From NCBI GenBank assembly GCA_963576565.1, contig CAUYVT010000040.1:62001-126000 (forward strand): DNA of 64,000 bases, read 5' to 3'. Below the pieces are notes generated by a model that did not search any database, was not told the origin of the DNA, and worked only from the letters and a program-made list of their open reading frames with translations. The position numbers and the translations under genes were made by a program. Origin of the DNA: Aspidapion aeneum. Its lineage: Eukaryota > Arthropoda > Insecta > Coleoptera > Brentidae. Below are positions 46,297-57,040 of the stretch, piece by piece. How positions within the stretch are numbered: the stretch's first letter is position 1; every line of letters starts with the position of its first letter.

Positions 46297-47525
46297 ATGT
46301 CTATCAAAAAAGCTGTGCAAAAACGCAAGGGTTTTTTATCTGCGATCACCGAGTGTTATGTGTTTTCACAGACCGCGGCAACGGACGCAAAAGCGAGAAA
46401 CGAGTTTCAAGTGAGGTATTCCGACTTGGATGAAACTTTCGATAAATGCATGTTGGCACATAATGATGTCATTATGTTGATAGACGACTCGGACGACGAG
46501 GAGTTTAAAACGCAGGATGCGATCCTTTCAGAAGCTTGTAAATATTTTTATGCGTGTAAAGGGGTTTACTCTAAAATATTTCCGGTTGAGGTTCCATCCT
46601 TTTCGGGATCATATGTTCGACAAAACGAAACTCCAAAACTCAAAGAGTTAGGTATTCCCATATTTCGAGGTGATAAAAAATTATGGCCAAGCTTTTTCGA
46701 TCCTTTTAATAATATTATAGATCAAAATCAAGTCTAAGTAACGTTCGAAAACTTCAATATTTATTTTCATATCTCGAGGATGAGCCTTTAAAATTGATAT
46801 CAGGGATTAGCTTATCTGATCAAAATTATAAAATTGATTACGACAAATTAGTCAATAGATATCAAAACAAGCGAGACCTCGCAAATGATGCTTTAAGCAC
46901 AATTATGATCTCTACCTTAAAAAACGAGTCAGCTAAAGAATTGCGTAATTTAATTGACACCTTTTCAGAATCCCTAGAAATTTTAAAATCACTTAGTTTT
47001 GACGTTGACAGTTGGGACTTTATTATTTTTTTCATTTTGTTAGAAAAATTGGATATTCCGACGCGTTCAAATTTCAAAATGAGTCACGCCAATACTAATA
47101 CCAAAATTCCCACTTTTCAGTCACTTTTTCAATTTCTAGAAAAAAGATGTAAAGTTTTGGAATCACTTCCTCAAAGGTGCCAATCAGTTTGGGCAAAAGC
47201 CTACCTATCAAAATTCAAATTCTATGCAAAATTAGTTTGGACAAAAGCCTACCTATAAATCATCCAATTCGCCTTTTATAGGACTGGCTGGCACCACAAC
47301 TAATTCAAGTACGGGAATAAAATGTTTCCGGTGTAATCAAGGTCACGTGCTTTCGAAATGTCAAACATTTCTTGACCTCTCACCTATCGATCGCCTATCT
47401 TTCGTCAAGCAGAAAAAATTATGTCTAGCGTGTTTTCATCCCTCGCATGGGGTAGATACGTGCAAATCAAAATATTCTTGCAGGACTTGCAATAGTAAAA
47501 GGCACCACACTCAACTCATATCTTA
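46297..47525 (+). pseudogene. gag: BEL gag with two zinc knuckles
   Basis: Start ATG 46297 (MSIKKAVQKRKGFLSAI). The first frame ends at 46737 and the next runs 46794-47258 (DUF1759-type gag core: YDKLVNRYQNKRDLANDAL, LRNLIDTFSESLEIL). A frameshift and stops intervene. The knuckle CFRCNQGHVLSKC is near 47320-47360 and a second Cys/His cluster (CLACFHPSHGVDTC, CRTCNSKRHH) at 47428-47512. This two-part cluster is characteristic of BEL/Pao. Confidence 0.8.
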
Positions 47526-47597
47526 GAAACTAATAAAGAGTCTGGAAGCCAAGATACTAGTCCTGTCATTCACACACCACCTGTCAATAATCTTCAT

Positions 47598-48326
47598 GTG
47601 TCATTAAATACCTCAGGACCTTCAGGTACCTTTCTTATATGCACCGCCATAATAGATGTTATTGACGGTTGCGGAAATTTTCAACCTGTAAGGGCACTGC
47701 TTGATTCTGGATCACAGACAGGATTCATCAGTGAAAAGTTTATTCAGCGTCTTAATCTTCCTAGGCGAAATTACACCACTGAAATATTCGGATTAAATCA
47801 AATGTCTTCTTTTACTTCCAAAGGGCTCGTTCAATGTCACATTAAGCCACAAGGACAGGTCGCTCCTTTACTTAATTTCGAAGCAATTGTCGTTCCACAA
47901 CTATGTTCCAATATGCCTATATTCACTTTGAACGATAATCAGTGGAAACACTTGGAAAACCTTAAACTTGCCGACCCATCTTATTTCAAATCTAGACCTG
48001 TGGACCTAGTTATTGGTTGCGAGCTATTCGCACAGATATTCAAGGAGGGCAGGGTTCTTGGACAAATAGGGCAACCTTCAGCCCTTGAAACCATCTTTGG
48101 CTGGGTCGTCATGGTAAAAGTGGACAAAGTAGGTAGTCTTACGGAACGAACCAGTTGTTTTTTAACGAGTCATTCACCTCCGTTAGAGGTCATTATCCCT
48201 AGGTTTTGGGAAATCGAACATTTGCCTAAAAAACAAATCTCTGCCTATTCTAGTTTCATGCAAGACTATATCGATTCTAATCATATGAGTCTAGTTTTAC
48301 CTAGTCAACCAAAAGTCGACGTATAA
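47598..48326 (+). pseudogene. pol: BEL aspartic protease (A17 type) and RT linker
   Basis: Active site VRALLDSGSQTGFISEKF (DSGS) near 47690-47742, then the A17 pattern (LVIGCELFAQIF) and the VQ/FGWVVMVK segment that leads into RT. The stop at 48324-48326 is followed in the same frame by RT. The frame is the same as the second gag part. Confidence 0.82.
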
Positions 48327-48332
48327 TGTTTT

Positions 48333-49130
48333 TTGGCACATCATTGCGTACTAAAGCCGGAAAGCTTAAGTACAAAATTAAGAGTGGTCTGGGATTGTTC
48401 GGCAGTCACCCCAAAGAATATTAGTCTCAATGACACGTTGTTATCTGGACCGAAACTTCAGAAAGATATTGCTTCTTTACTCCTTACGTTTCGTCTTATT
48501 GCCTACATTGCTGATATCAAACAGATGTTCCGTCAAGTCCTTGTCAATCCTTATCACCGTCCTTATCAAAGGATATTGTGGAGGTTTTCTCCACAGGACC
48601 CACTTTCAGTGTGGGAACTTTCTACTGTCACTTTTGGCATGACATGCTCACTCTTTCTAGCCATGCGTACATTAAATGAGCTGGCAGAGAGAGAAAAGGA
48701 ACGTTTTCCTATGGCTAGTACTGTTCTAAAAACGTCAATTTACATCGACGATATCTTGGGAACTAGCCCTTCGCGTTCTGAAGCTCTCTCCCTTCAAACG
48801 GAACTCAATGATTTGTTAAAGTCGGGAGGATATGAACTTAAAAAATGGGCAAGTAATTGTCCTGAGTTATTGGCAACATTGCCAGAATCCGATCACACAC
48901 ACACTTTATCAAAGTTTTAGGACTTCAATGGCATCCAAAAAACGACATTTTCTCTTATCAATGCCGAATGAAGGAAAAACCCCCAACTAAACATTCTATT
49001 TTATCTATCATAGGAACAATCTTCGATCCCTTAGGTTTGGCTAGGCTAGAACTCCTAGGCGCATTTCTTTTAAGCGTGTTGCGACGGTACGAACGGCTAC
49101 CGGTGTTTACAAGCGGCCAGTTGTAAAACT
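48333..49130 (+). pseudogene. pol: BEL reverse transcriptase, 3'-truncated
   Basis: RT with the BEL/Pao signatures KLRVVWDCSA, NDTLLSGP, ADIKQMFRQV (motif A), FGMTCSLFLAMRTL (motif B; Pro-to-Leu-type changes) and YIDDILG (catalytic, about 48742). A frameshift near 48900-48920 leads to the LGLQWHP and FDPLGL segments up to about 49070. After that no RNase H or integrase is found before the 3' LTR. Confidence 0.82.
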
Positions 49131-49382
49131 GTGCCTCTTGCCGAATTAAAACTAATTTTCATTTTTCTACCTATTACCGGGTATTACAATAGTTTTTTCT
49201 TTTTTTTTATTTTTTTTTGAATTTTTGTTTGTTTGTTTTGCCTTTTTCGGGTTGCGTTATCTCTAAATAAACTTACGATACTTATCTGTTTTCATTCATT
49301 TATATTTATCGGTCGATCATTTTTCTTATATCTATATCTGTCCGGTTGAGATTCTAAAATTGTGTGTTTTGGAGGGCAGTTA

Positions 49383-49851
49383 TGTTAGCTCCCGCTAAAT
49401 TTCGCGGTTGTTTTTAATTTTAAAACCACACAATTGGATGACGGACAGAGTACATTTTCGCGCATTTCGCCATGCGCACCAACAATCAGTGAGATCCTTT
49501 TCTACCGCCTCGAGAAAATGGCGTGTTAATTTACTTTCTCCAACTATTTCAAATTTCTACACTTGAAAGTGCTTGATTTTGTGTACTAAAACATAGAACT
49601 AGAAACTTCAGCCCTTCAGCTACGTGGTGCCATCATTAGATCAAGACAGGGGCCCCTTGGAACGTGGAGAAATTGGCTGCAAACTGGTGAGTGCTTTGTT
49701 TCTGATTTCCGTTGTGTGGTACCAACAATTAACCTATGGACCATAATAATTTCGTGATTTCATATCAATATATTTATGTTTGTTCGCGCTTTCCTTAATT
49801 AAAATATATACAGTCCACTGCAGTTATCGTTTTTCTACCTGCGGGCAAACA
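49383..49851 (+). repeat. BEL 3' LTR (469 bp)
   Basis: Starts TGTTAGCTCCCGC and ends GGCAAACA before the CTAAGG duplication. A purine-rich GGAGGGCAG precedes it by about 6 bases. Confidence 0.75.
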
Positions 49852-49857
49852 CTAAGG

Positions 49858-49969
49858 TATTTACCAAACCACGACCACCCTTCTTTTGTGTTTTATGTTT
49901 TTTCCCAGCTGAGACACCACGACGACGACGATCTTTCTTGTCACAAGTCATTGTTAATACTAAAGTCAT
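49858..49969 (-). pseudogene. Minor capsid protein: N-terminal segment beyond the BEL element
   Basis: Minus-strand start ATG at 49969 (MTLVLTMTCDKKDRRRRG), an extremely basic region ending GGRGLVNT. It continues in frame at 46082 once the BEL element and one target copy are discounted. The basic N-terminus fits a nucleic-acid-binding or nuclear-localisation role. It faces the penton-like gene across a (TA)n tract. Confidence 0.7.
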
Positions 49970-49984
49970 TATCGTTGGTTTGAA

Positions 49985-49986
<2 letters not shown>

Positions 49987-50040
<54 letters not shown>
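49987..50040. repeat. (TA)n microsatellite between divergent Polinton genes
   Basis: About 27 TA units fill the gap between the minus-strand PLA2 gene (ATG 49969) and the plus-strand penton-like gene (ATG 50084). Both genes would have a TATA box in this place. Confidence 0.85.
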
Positions 50041-50044
<4 letters not shown>

Positions 50045-50083
50045 TATACTCAGCCGCGGCACGCTTACAATCAGTCTTTAGAC

Positions 50084-50386
50084 ATGTCTTTTACAATAAC
50101 TTTGTCTGGGAATTTACCTACTTTAAAAGCCAATTTTAGTCCTCCACTAGATTTGCATGATGCTGACTATGAAGTAAGTCTTATTAACTTTGAAACGTTT
50201 AACGCTATTCCAAACATTGATAAGAGAAACAACAAATTTATTGTTGGAAAGTAAACAATAGAAATTTCTTCTGGAGCATATGAACTGCCGGATATTGAAG
50301 AATATTTAAAGACACAACTGCAACAGCATGGGATTACTTTATCTCTAATACCAAATGTCAACACTTTGCGTTGTGATACGAAATGC
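50084..50386 (+). pseudogene. Penton-like capsid protein, segment 1
   Basis: Start ATG 50084 (MSFTITLSGNLPTLKANF). The sequence resembles the insect Polinton/adintovirus protein usually annotated as penton or minor capsid (single jelly-roll): ISSGAYELPDIEEYLK and an NTL-C segment. TAA at codon 57 (50252-50254) interrupts it. The Gypsy element is inserted after codon 101 and the frame resumes exactly at 58315. Confidence 0.75.
50383..50386 (+). repeat. Target-site duplication of Gypsy C (left)
   Basis: ATGC before the left LTR and again at 58311-58314 after the right LTR. Four bases is typical of many Gypsy elements. Confidence 0.8.
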
Positions 50387-51710
50387 TGATACGTTCGATT
50401 TTTTGTAATTAAATATTCTAGTTGTAAATATTAATTTTTATTAAGTAATTTGAAATATTTGGTCCACTGTATATTATCCGGATTTTGAGCCTGAAATGAG
50501 TCTATCTTTTTCTACCGGCCGTCAAGGTTATTGAATGAGCATAGGTCATTGTCAAAATTTAAAGGTCAGTGTGGTTTTGTAGCACCGAGGAAGCGTGTGA
50601 TATTCGTAAGAATCTCCATTCATTTGGATTCACACTCTTTTCCTCCAGTTGAGGCATTTATCCTTTGGTTTTAGTTGTTTGGTTACTCAGATATTTGCCA
50701 AAGAGCTTAAAATTAGTTTGTTAGTGCTATTGGCCAGTGATACAACGTCTCTATTAGTTTTGTGGATACTGACTATAGAGACGTTCTGGTTTTGGTTTGA
50801 GTTCTGGTTATGGTTCTGGATACGCTTATGAATAATATGAGAGACGATCTGGTTGAGGTTATGAACATGGACTCCTAAACCCCTTCTGATTTGGAATCTA
50901 GAGTAATATGGTATTTCTTAAGCTTGATATTTTGAGCTTTTATGGTAGAAGCTGTCCAGTTACGGTCCAGTTGGAAAGGACACTTGTAGATAATCCTTGT
51001 ATTTATAAAGCAACTCTCCCGAAGCTGATAAAAGGAACCTTCAGTGTGGCTGCCAGTCATCCTTTGCTGCTATGATAAGTACCCCATAGGGGAGTGATTT
51101 TCGAAACTATATCGCGTTTAGATTAAACCTTACTAAATGGCTCAATACTATATTGACTAGAATTATCTAGGTCTATGTTTATTATTATTAAAATGATAGG
51201 CTACTGTGTAGTCAGGAATAAAGCTGACCCGCGTATATAACCGAGTCTAGAAAGCGTCACTTTATCCCTGGTAGGTACAGCTCTCGAGAGTTCTAATATT
51301 TAGAACTAGGTTTACTTAATTATGGTATTAGTTTAGTTATTTAATCATTCTGAACCATTCAAAATTTAACCGTTACTTAAAATAATGTAATACGAATTTA
51401 TTAATTGATTTTCATTAAAATGTAGTGATCGAAATTTAGGATACTTTATTCAATTTACACATTGACATCATCTGATGCGTGCTTTTGGCAAATATAATTA
51501 TGGAATCCTTAGTGGTTAGGACAATTCCTATAAATCTGGCAACTATCAGTTTGGTTTGAGGTTACGTGGTTAAATAAAACCACTTGGCGCCCTAAAATTG
51601 ACATCTTATATTAGAATTTTGGAAAATTGATTCCAAAACTAACCCATGACCGACTCCGACTAGAGACTGGTTCGAGCCCCGTAACCTAACTTTTAAAAAG
51701 TTACGTAACA
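50387..51710 (+). repeat. Gypsy C 5' LTR (1324 bp)
   Basis: TGATACGTTCG...TTACGTAACA. It carries about 54 bases (around 50775-50830) that are absent from the 3' LTR. The candidate TATA box is interrupted here: CTATGATAAG at 51070-51079 versus CTATATAAG in the 3' LTR. A second TATATAA at about 51234 is present in both. Confidence 0.9.
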
Positions 51711-51718
51711 GGTATTTT

Positions 51719-51735
51719 TGGCACCCAACGTGAGG
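51719..51735 (+). other. Gypsy C primer-binding site
   Basis: TGGCACCCAACGTGAGG, eight bases after the LTR end. It resembles the site of copies A/B. The tRNA is not assigned. Confidence 0.75.
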
Positions 51736-52512
51736 CCTCTTATTTAGAGTTATTCATTGAAATCGGTTCAGTAAACTCTGAAAATTTGGTTTAAAAATTT
51801 TCAATGGTTCAAATTCTACAAGTATATTTATATGATAGGTATAGTACTGTACTAATCATGCTTTGCTTTTTAGGTCATTATTAGTGTACATAATAATATT
51901 TTGTTTATTGGTTAATTTTATTTGAGCCACTCAGTAACTGCTAAAATTATTTCGCGCATATAAGGAATTAAATCATGTTGTCTTTGTCTTCAAACAAAAA
52001 ATAAAAACGGTCGCCATGCAGTCTGTCGTATACATTTTTAAAAAAAAGTAACTATCCAAAATAAAATCCGAGTCCAATTATAAAATTTTAATCCGAAACA
52101 GTCGAAAAAAACTACACGTTCGGATAAATAATTGGCATGAATCGAGGCATTTTATTTTCTTATCTGCTTAAACTTTTTGTGGCTCCTAAAAATTTAATTT
52201 TTGGAAACAGACAGACCTACATACAGACAGACAATTGTTTAATTTTTTATTCATGGGATATTAAAGTTAAAAGTAAAAGTCGTTTCAGAACGCTAAAAAT
52301 CATTTTTATTTTTGAAGTAAAATTACCTATAATAAATACGTAGTAAGTACCTATTTCGCCGCAACCTTGAATTTATTTAATTTGGTACGCGAAAATTATA
52401 AATTGATAAGAATTTTTGCTGTGAGCGAAAGAGTTTTTTTGTGGCTCCTTTTAAAATATAATAATTGGGAATTCCCTATTGCATATTTGTTTTGATTTTT
52501 TTTTTGTTTACA
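51736..52512 (+). mobile_element. Gypsy C leader
   Basis: About 780 bp of AT-rich untranslated leader before the gag ATG, far shorter than in A/B. It includes an ACAGACAGACC microsatellite near 52207-52231. No gene. Confidence 0.7.
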
Positions 52513-54527
52513 ATGGATCCCCACAGACTAAATAGATCGGAACTAGAGTATGAATTAACGGCCCGAGGTTTTAAAAATTTAAGCTCTTACGCGGTTAAAA
52601 CTTTACGAAAAACTCTATCCGAAGAGTTGAAAAAAGAGACTTTTGGAAATATCGGGACTGACGTAGATTTTAGGCCGGAGGGTCAGAAATAAATATTTCT
52701 ACCGAAAAAATCGTAGAAATAGAGAAGGTCTTGGGAGATAAAGAAACGGTTTTCACGGAAAATAGTCAGCGCTGTCTTGAGACAAAGATACAGCATGTTT
52801 ACAGTCGGTTATCTAGATTAAAAATATCAAAAGAAGATGAAAATGCAGACACATTCGAGTCGTCCATTTCAGATTTATACTCCAGGTTGGAAGAGATTGA
52901 AAACTCTTTAGATTTAAGGATGCAGGAACCTGTAGTCACCCTCCCCACTTCTTCCAATTTTGTTAATTCACAAAATGGACCACAGAACTTAAGTTCTCAG
53001 ACTTCTGCATGCGGTAATGCCGAGAGTATTCCTTCTGTTGTAATGCCTTCTTGTACTCAAATTGTGACTGAGCCATTGACTAGTCACGTGACTACGAGTT
53101 TTTCGAGACCTACTGTGCCTGTGCATCAATGGGATATTTGTTTTCGTGGAGATGGGATAGGTTTAAGTGTGACTGCTTTCTTGGAGTTATGCGAAGAGTA
53201 TAGAGTTGCTCGGAACGTACCTGAGAATAAGTTAGTAGATTGTGTGTGTGAGTTATTGATTGAGGATGCCCGAAGATGGTATCGCAGAAATAAGACAAAA
53301 AATACTTGGGATGAGTTTAAAGCTTTACTTAGGAAAGAATATTTGAATTCTTATTATGGGACTGATCTTTGGAAAGAAATTAATGAGAGTAAGCAAGGCC
53401 CAAATGAAAGAGTTGGTGCTTATTTTTCCCGGATGTTAAATTTATTTAATTATTTGCCTACGCCGGCGACCGAAGAACAAAAACATAGTGTTTTGCGTCA
53501 TAGTTTATGCCCTTATTTTATAACGAATACTAGCTTGGTTCCCATTCGGACAGTTGATGATCTTGAGGACGCCTGTAAAAGCCTTGAAGAGGGTAGATAT
53601 CTTGCTAAAAATTATAAGACCAGTCCTTCCTCGCGAGTTAATTTATTAGAACCTGGTTTAGCTGGTCCTTCCTTGGAGAGCCCTCCTTGTCGTCGAGATG
53701 GTCCTGAGATACACGCCCTTACTTGCTGGAACTGCAGAGATAGTGGACACAGATTTTCTTCTTGCTCTAAGCCAAGAGTAGAACAGTTTTGTTTTTTATG
53801 TGGTAAACGTGGAGTAACGAAGTTTAAGTCGTCAGGGAAACGAATCCAGAGGCCATCGGGGTGCCGGACGATCGCCTCGTCAGAACTAGACAGACCGGTA
53901 GATCAGTCGTGGAAAGCTTGGTTGAACTTTGTAAAGTTGAGCTTTAAGAAAGATCGAATAAATTCTTTATTTTGTTCAGTAGGTAATGATCCTCGTCCTT
54001 ATTTAGTTGTAAATATTTTTGACTTAAGTTTTCGTGGTTTGTTAGATACTGGTGCGAGTCAAACAGTAGTTGGTAGGTTACGTTGGCAGAGACTGAAGTC
54101 TTTAAATTTGTACATAGAACCATGCTACGTCCCTATTAAAGTCGCAAATGGAAATAATTGCAACGTTTTAAGTTCGGTATGCTTGCCTATTAAGTTAGAA
54201 AATAAAGTTAAAGTTATAAAAGTATTAGTAGTTTTAGATATTGAGATAGAAATAATTTTCGGCATCGATTTTTGGAAAGATATGGATATTGTTGCCACAT
54301 TTTCGAATAATTCCTGGACTTTTGGTGATACCAATTTAGATTGTAGTGATATTGGCTTGATGAGTATAGACTCTTGCGACCGTGAAAAACTTAATTGTTT
54401 GGTAAATGAGTTTTTCAGTAAGCAACCTTTAGGTTTAGGGTGTGCTAAAAATATTGAACATGTAATGAACACTGGTGATCATCCCCCATTAAGCAACGGT
54501 ATTACCAAGTGTCTCCGTATATTTTAA
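52513..54527 (+). pseudogene. gag: Gypsy C gag and protease
   Basis: Start ATG 52513 (MDPHRLNRSELEYELTARGF). A frameshift near 52690 moves into the long frame 52731-54527. The gag core is at about 53110-53600 (WDICFRGDG, SVTAFLELCEEY). The zinc knuckle CWNCRDSGHRFSSC lies near 53723-53765, with a second, broken one (CFLCGKRG). Protease DTGA (GLLDTGASQTVVG) is near 54037 and IIFGIDFW near 54260. It ends after a frameshift at about 54490-54520, where RT continues in another frame. Confidence 0.86.
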
Positions 54528-56122
54528 AAATAATTCATGAGCAAGTTGATGAACTTTTGGGGCTAGGTATTATTGAACCGTCCACTTCAGCTTGGTCATC
54601 CCCTATTGTTATGGTGCCTAAGGGTAATAATAAATATCGTATGTGTACCGATTATCGCCGTGTAAATCAGGTGACCTTGAAAGACGCTTATCCCCTTCCT
54701 TATGTAAATAGAATTCTTGATAAGCTAGGAAGTTCAAGAGTTCTTTCATCTTTAGACTTAAAGAGTGCTTACCATCAGATACCGCTTGAGAAAAGTAGTA
54801 AGGAAAAGACTGCATTTACTGTTCAAGGCCGTGGGTTTTACCAATATAAGAGATTAGCTTTTGGATTATGTAATGCACTTGCGACCTTTCAGAGATTCAT
54901 AGAAAACTTGTTTTCAGACCTAAATCATTCAGTTTTTATTTATTTAGAAGACATTATTATAGCTACCCCTGACGTATCATCTTATCTAGATACTCTAAAA
55001 GTTGTAGTTGATAGATTATTGTCGGCTAAGCTTACTGTTAACCGTGAGAAATGTGATTTTCTGAAAACAGAGCTTAAATATATAGGGTTTATAGTTGTAC
55101 AAGGATTACGCACTGATCCAGATAAAGTCAATTCCATGCTAATTTTTCCAACCCCTAAGTCTGTACGTGAAGTTAGAAGATTTGTTGGCCTAGTATCGTA
55201 TTACAGACGATTTTTAAAAGACTATGCCACTTTAGTGTCTCCTTTGACCAAGTTAACCCGTAGAAATTGTAAATTTATTTGGTCGGACGAAGCTGAAAAA
55301 GCTTTTATTAAAATTAAGGATCTTTTGGTATCTCCCCCTATACTTACATCCCCCGATTTTGACAGAAAATTTGTGCTGCATTGTGATGCTTCTCAAGTTG
55401 GACTAGGTTGTGTCCTTACCCAAAATTTTGATGATGGAGAAAAAGTTATAGCTTTTGCAAGTAGATCGTTGACAGCTCAAGAATCAAAGTATGCATCTGT
55501 AGAGTTAGAATGTCTATGTGTTTTTTGGGCTATTCAGAAATTTAGACCCTATATTGAAAGTGTTAAGTTTGAAGTAATAACCGATTGTTATTCGCTTTTA
55601 TGGTTAAACAAATTACAGAATGTTAATGGTAGATTAAGTCGTTGGTCTTTACAGTTACAGAGTTATAATTTTGATATGACACATAGAAAAGGAAAGTGTA
55701 ATGTTGTGCCTGATGCTTTATCCCGTAGAATTGCTTATATTGATGTTTGCTTGGACGATCATGACGAATGGTATTCTACCTTAATGCTAAAAATAAAAAC
55801 CTCTCCCGAAAAATATCCAAAATATCGTATTCAGGAAGGTAAAATTTATAGACATACCCCTTCAAAATCCCCTGTTTTAGACCCTAATAGTGAGTGGAAA
55901 TTATTAGTACCCAAATCATTAAGAAAGTCCGTTTTTGCCGAATGTCATGAATCCCTTGAAGCTGGTCATTTAGGTTATTATAAAACTAGGAAAAGAATTT
56001 CATTTTTATACTTTTGGCCCGGCATGAACAAAGATATCTTAAAATGTGTCAGAAGTTGCGAAGTATGTAAAGCCCAAAAGCCCGAACCCAAGGAAAATTT
56101 CATATCCTTTTCAAGTTATTAG
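54509..56122 (+). pseudogene. pol: Gypsy C reverse transcriptase, RNase H and integrase finger
   Basis: 537 residues without a stop. RT has KYRMCTDYRRVN, motif A SLDLKSAYHQIP, motif B FGLCNALATFQRF (normally NAPATF) and YLED at about 54952, where the catalytic YxDD has become ED. RNase H has HCDASQVGLG, VELECLCVFWAIQKFRPY, ITDCYSLLWL. The integrase finger is HESLEAGHLGYYKTRKRI ... CEVCKAQ. The next frame takes over near 56090. Confidence 0.9.
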
Positions 56123-56990
56123 TACAGATTTTCAAGGCCCATTCCCTTTGAGTCGATCCAAAAATAGGTTTATTTTAGTCATAACAGATTTATTTACAAA
56201 ATCTCTTATTTTCCCTGTAAAATCCGCCACTAGTGATGCAGTGATTAAGCATTTGGAGAAAGATTGATTTTTAATATATGGAGTACCTGATTATGTTGTA
56301 GCAGATAATGGATCTTCCTACGTGAATCATAAACTGATGAAAATGTGTGAGAATTATGATTGTAAAATGAGATTTAATGCTAAATGGGATCCTGAAGCCA
56401 ATCCTACCGAGAGATATAACAGAACTTTAAAGCAGATGATAAGGTCTTTTGTTAATCAAAATGATCATAGAACATGGGATTTGGAGTTACATAAACTTGG
56501 TTTTGCTTTGAGAACAAGTGTCTCCGAAGTTACTGGTTATACCCCCGCTTATTTAACATTTGGTAGAGAATTACCCATTTCTGGAAAAGAATTTAGAAAA
56601 GGTGGTCCTTCTTTATTAAATGAACCTGTTTCGTTAGATACTCCTCAAAAACTTACTAAACATATGGAAGAAATTACTTAAATTCGAGAGAAAGTGAAGA
56701 ATATTCTTACTAAGTCTTATCAGCAGTCTGCTAATCGATATAATCTAAGAAGGCGTCCTATTGTCTTAAATCCCGGACAGGTTGTTTGGAAAAGAAATTA
56801 TGTATTGTCAAATGCTGGTACTTATTTCGCTGCTAAGTTAGCCCCCAAATTTGTAAAATGCATTGTGTTGCAAAAGAAAGCTCCTAATGTATATACGTTA
56901 GCTGATTTTGACACTAAAATAAATATTGCAGATTGGGCTCTTAAAGACATTAAACTTGATCTTAGTAATTTAAGTGATGCTGAAGCTTAA
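56090..56990 (+). pseudogene. pol: Gypsy C integrase core and C-terminus
   Basis: Asp in STDFQGP, Asp in VADNGSSY and Glu in NPTERYNRTLK are all present, but stops at 56265-56267 and 56679-56681 cut the frame. The C-terminal region (NLRRRPIVLNPGQVVWKRNYVL, KLAPKFV) runs to 56988-56990. No chromodomain. Confidence 0.86.
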
Positions 56991-57030
56991 TATGAAAAAG
57001 AATTAAATCTTAATTTTTTTTTGTGGACTT

Positions 57031-57040
57031 TGAGGAAGGT
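57031..57040 (+). other. Gypsy C polypurine tract
   Basis: TGAGGAAGGT lies directly before the 3' LTR. It is purine-rich but weaker than in A/B. Confidence 0.5.

Larger units (their letters stand above)
46083..49851 (+). mobile_element. BEL/Pao retrotransposon, truncated, inserted in the PLA2 gene
   Basis: Gag, two zinc knuckles, an A17-type aspartic protease and an N-terminal RT fragment are recognisable as BEL/Pao. RNase H and integrase are absent, and the element is about 3.8 kb instead of the usual 6-8 kb. The 5' LTR keeps only its first ~20 bases (TGTTAGCTCCCGCTAAATTT); the 3' LTR is 469 bp. It is an internally deleted copy. Confidence 0.85.

Noticed and set aside
49835..50062. 75-codon minus-strand frame starting in the TA repeat
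   Set aside because: The alternating Tyr-Ile part is translation of (TA)n. Only the part from 49969 down is real.
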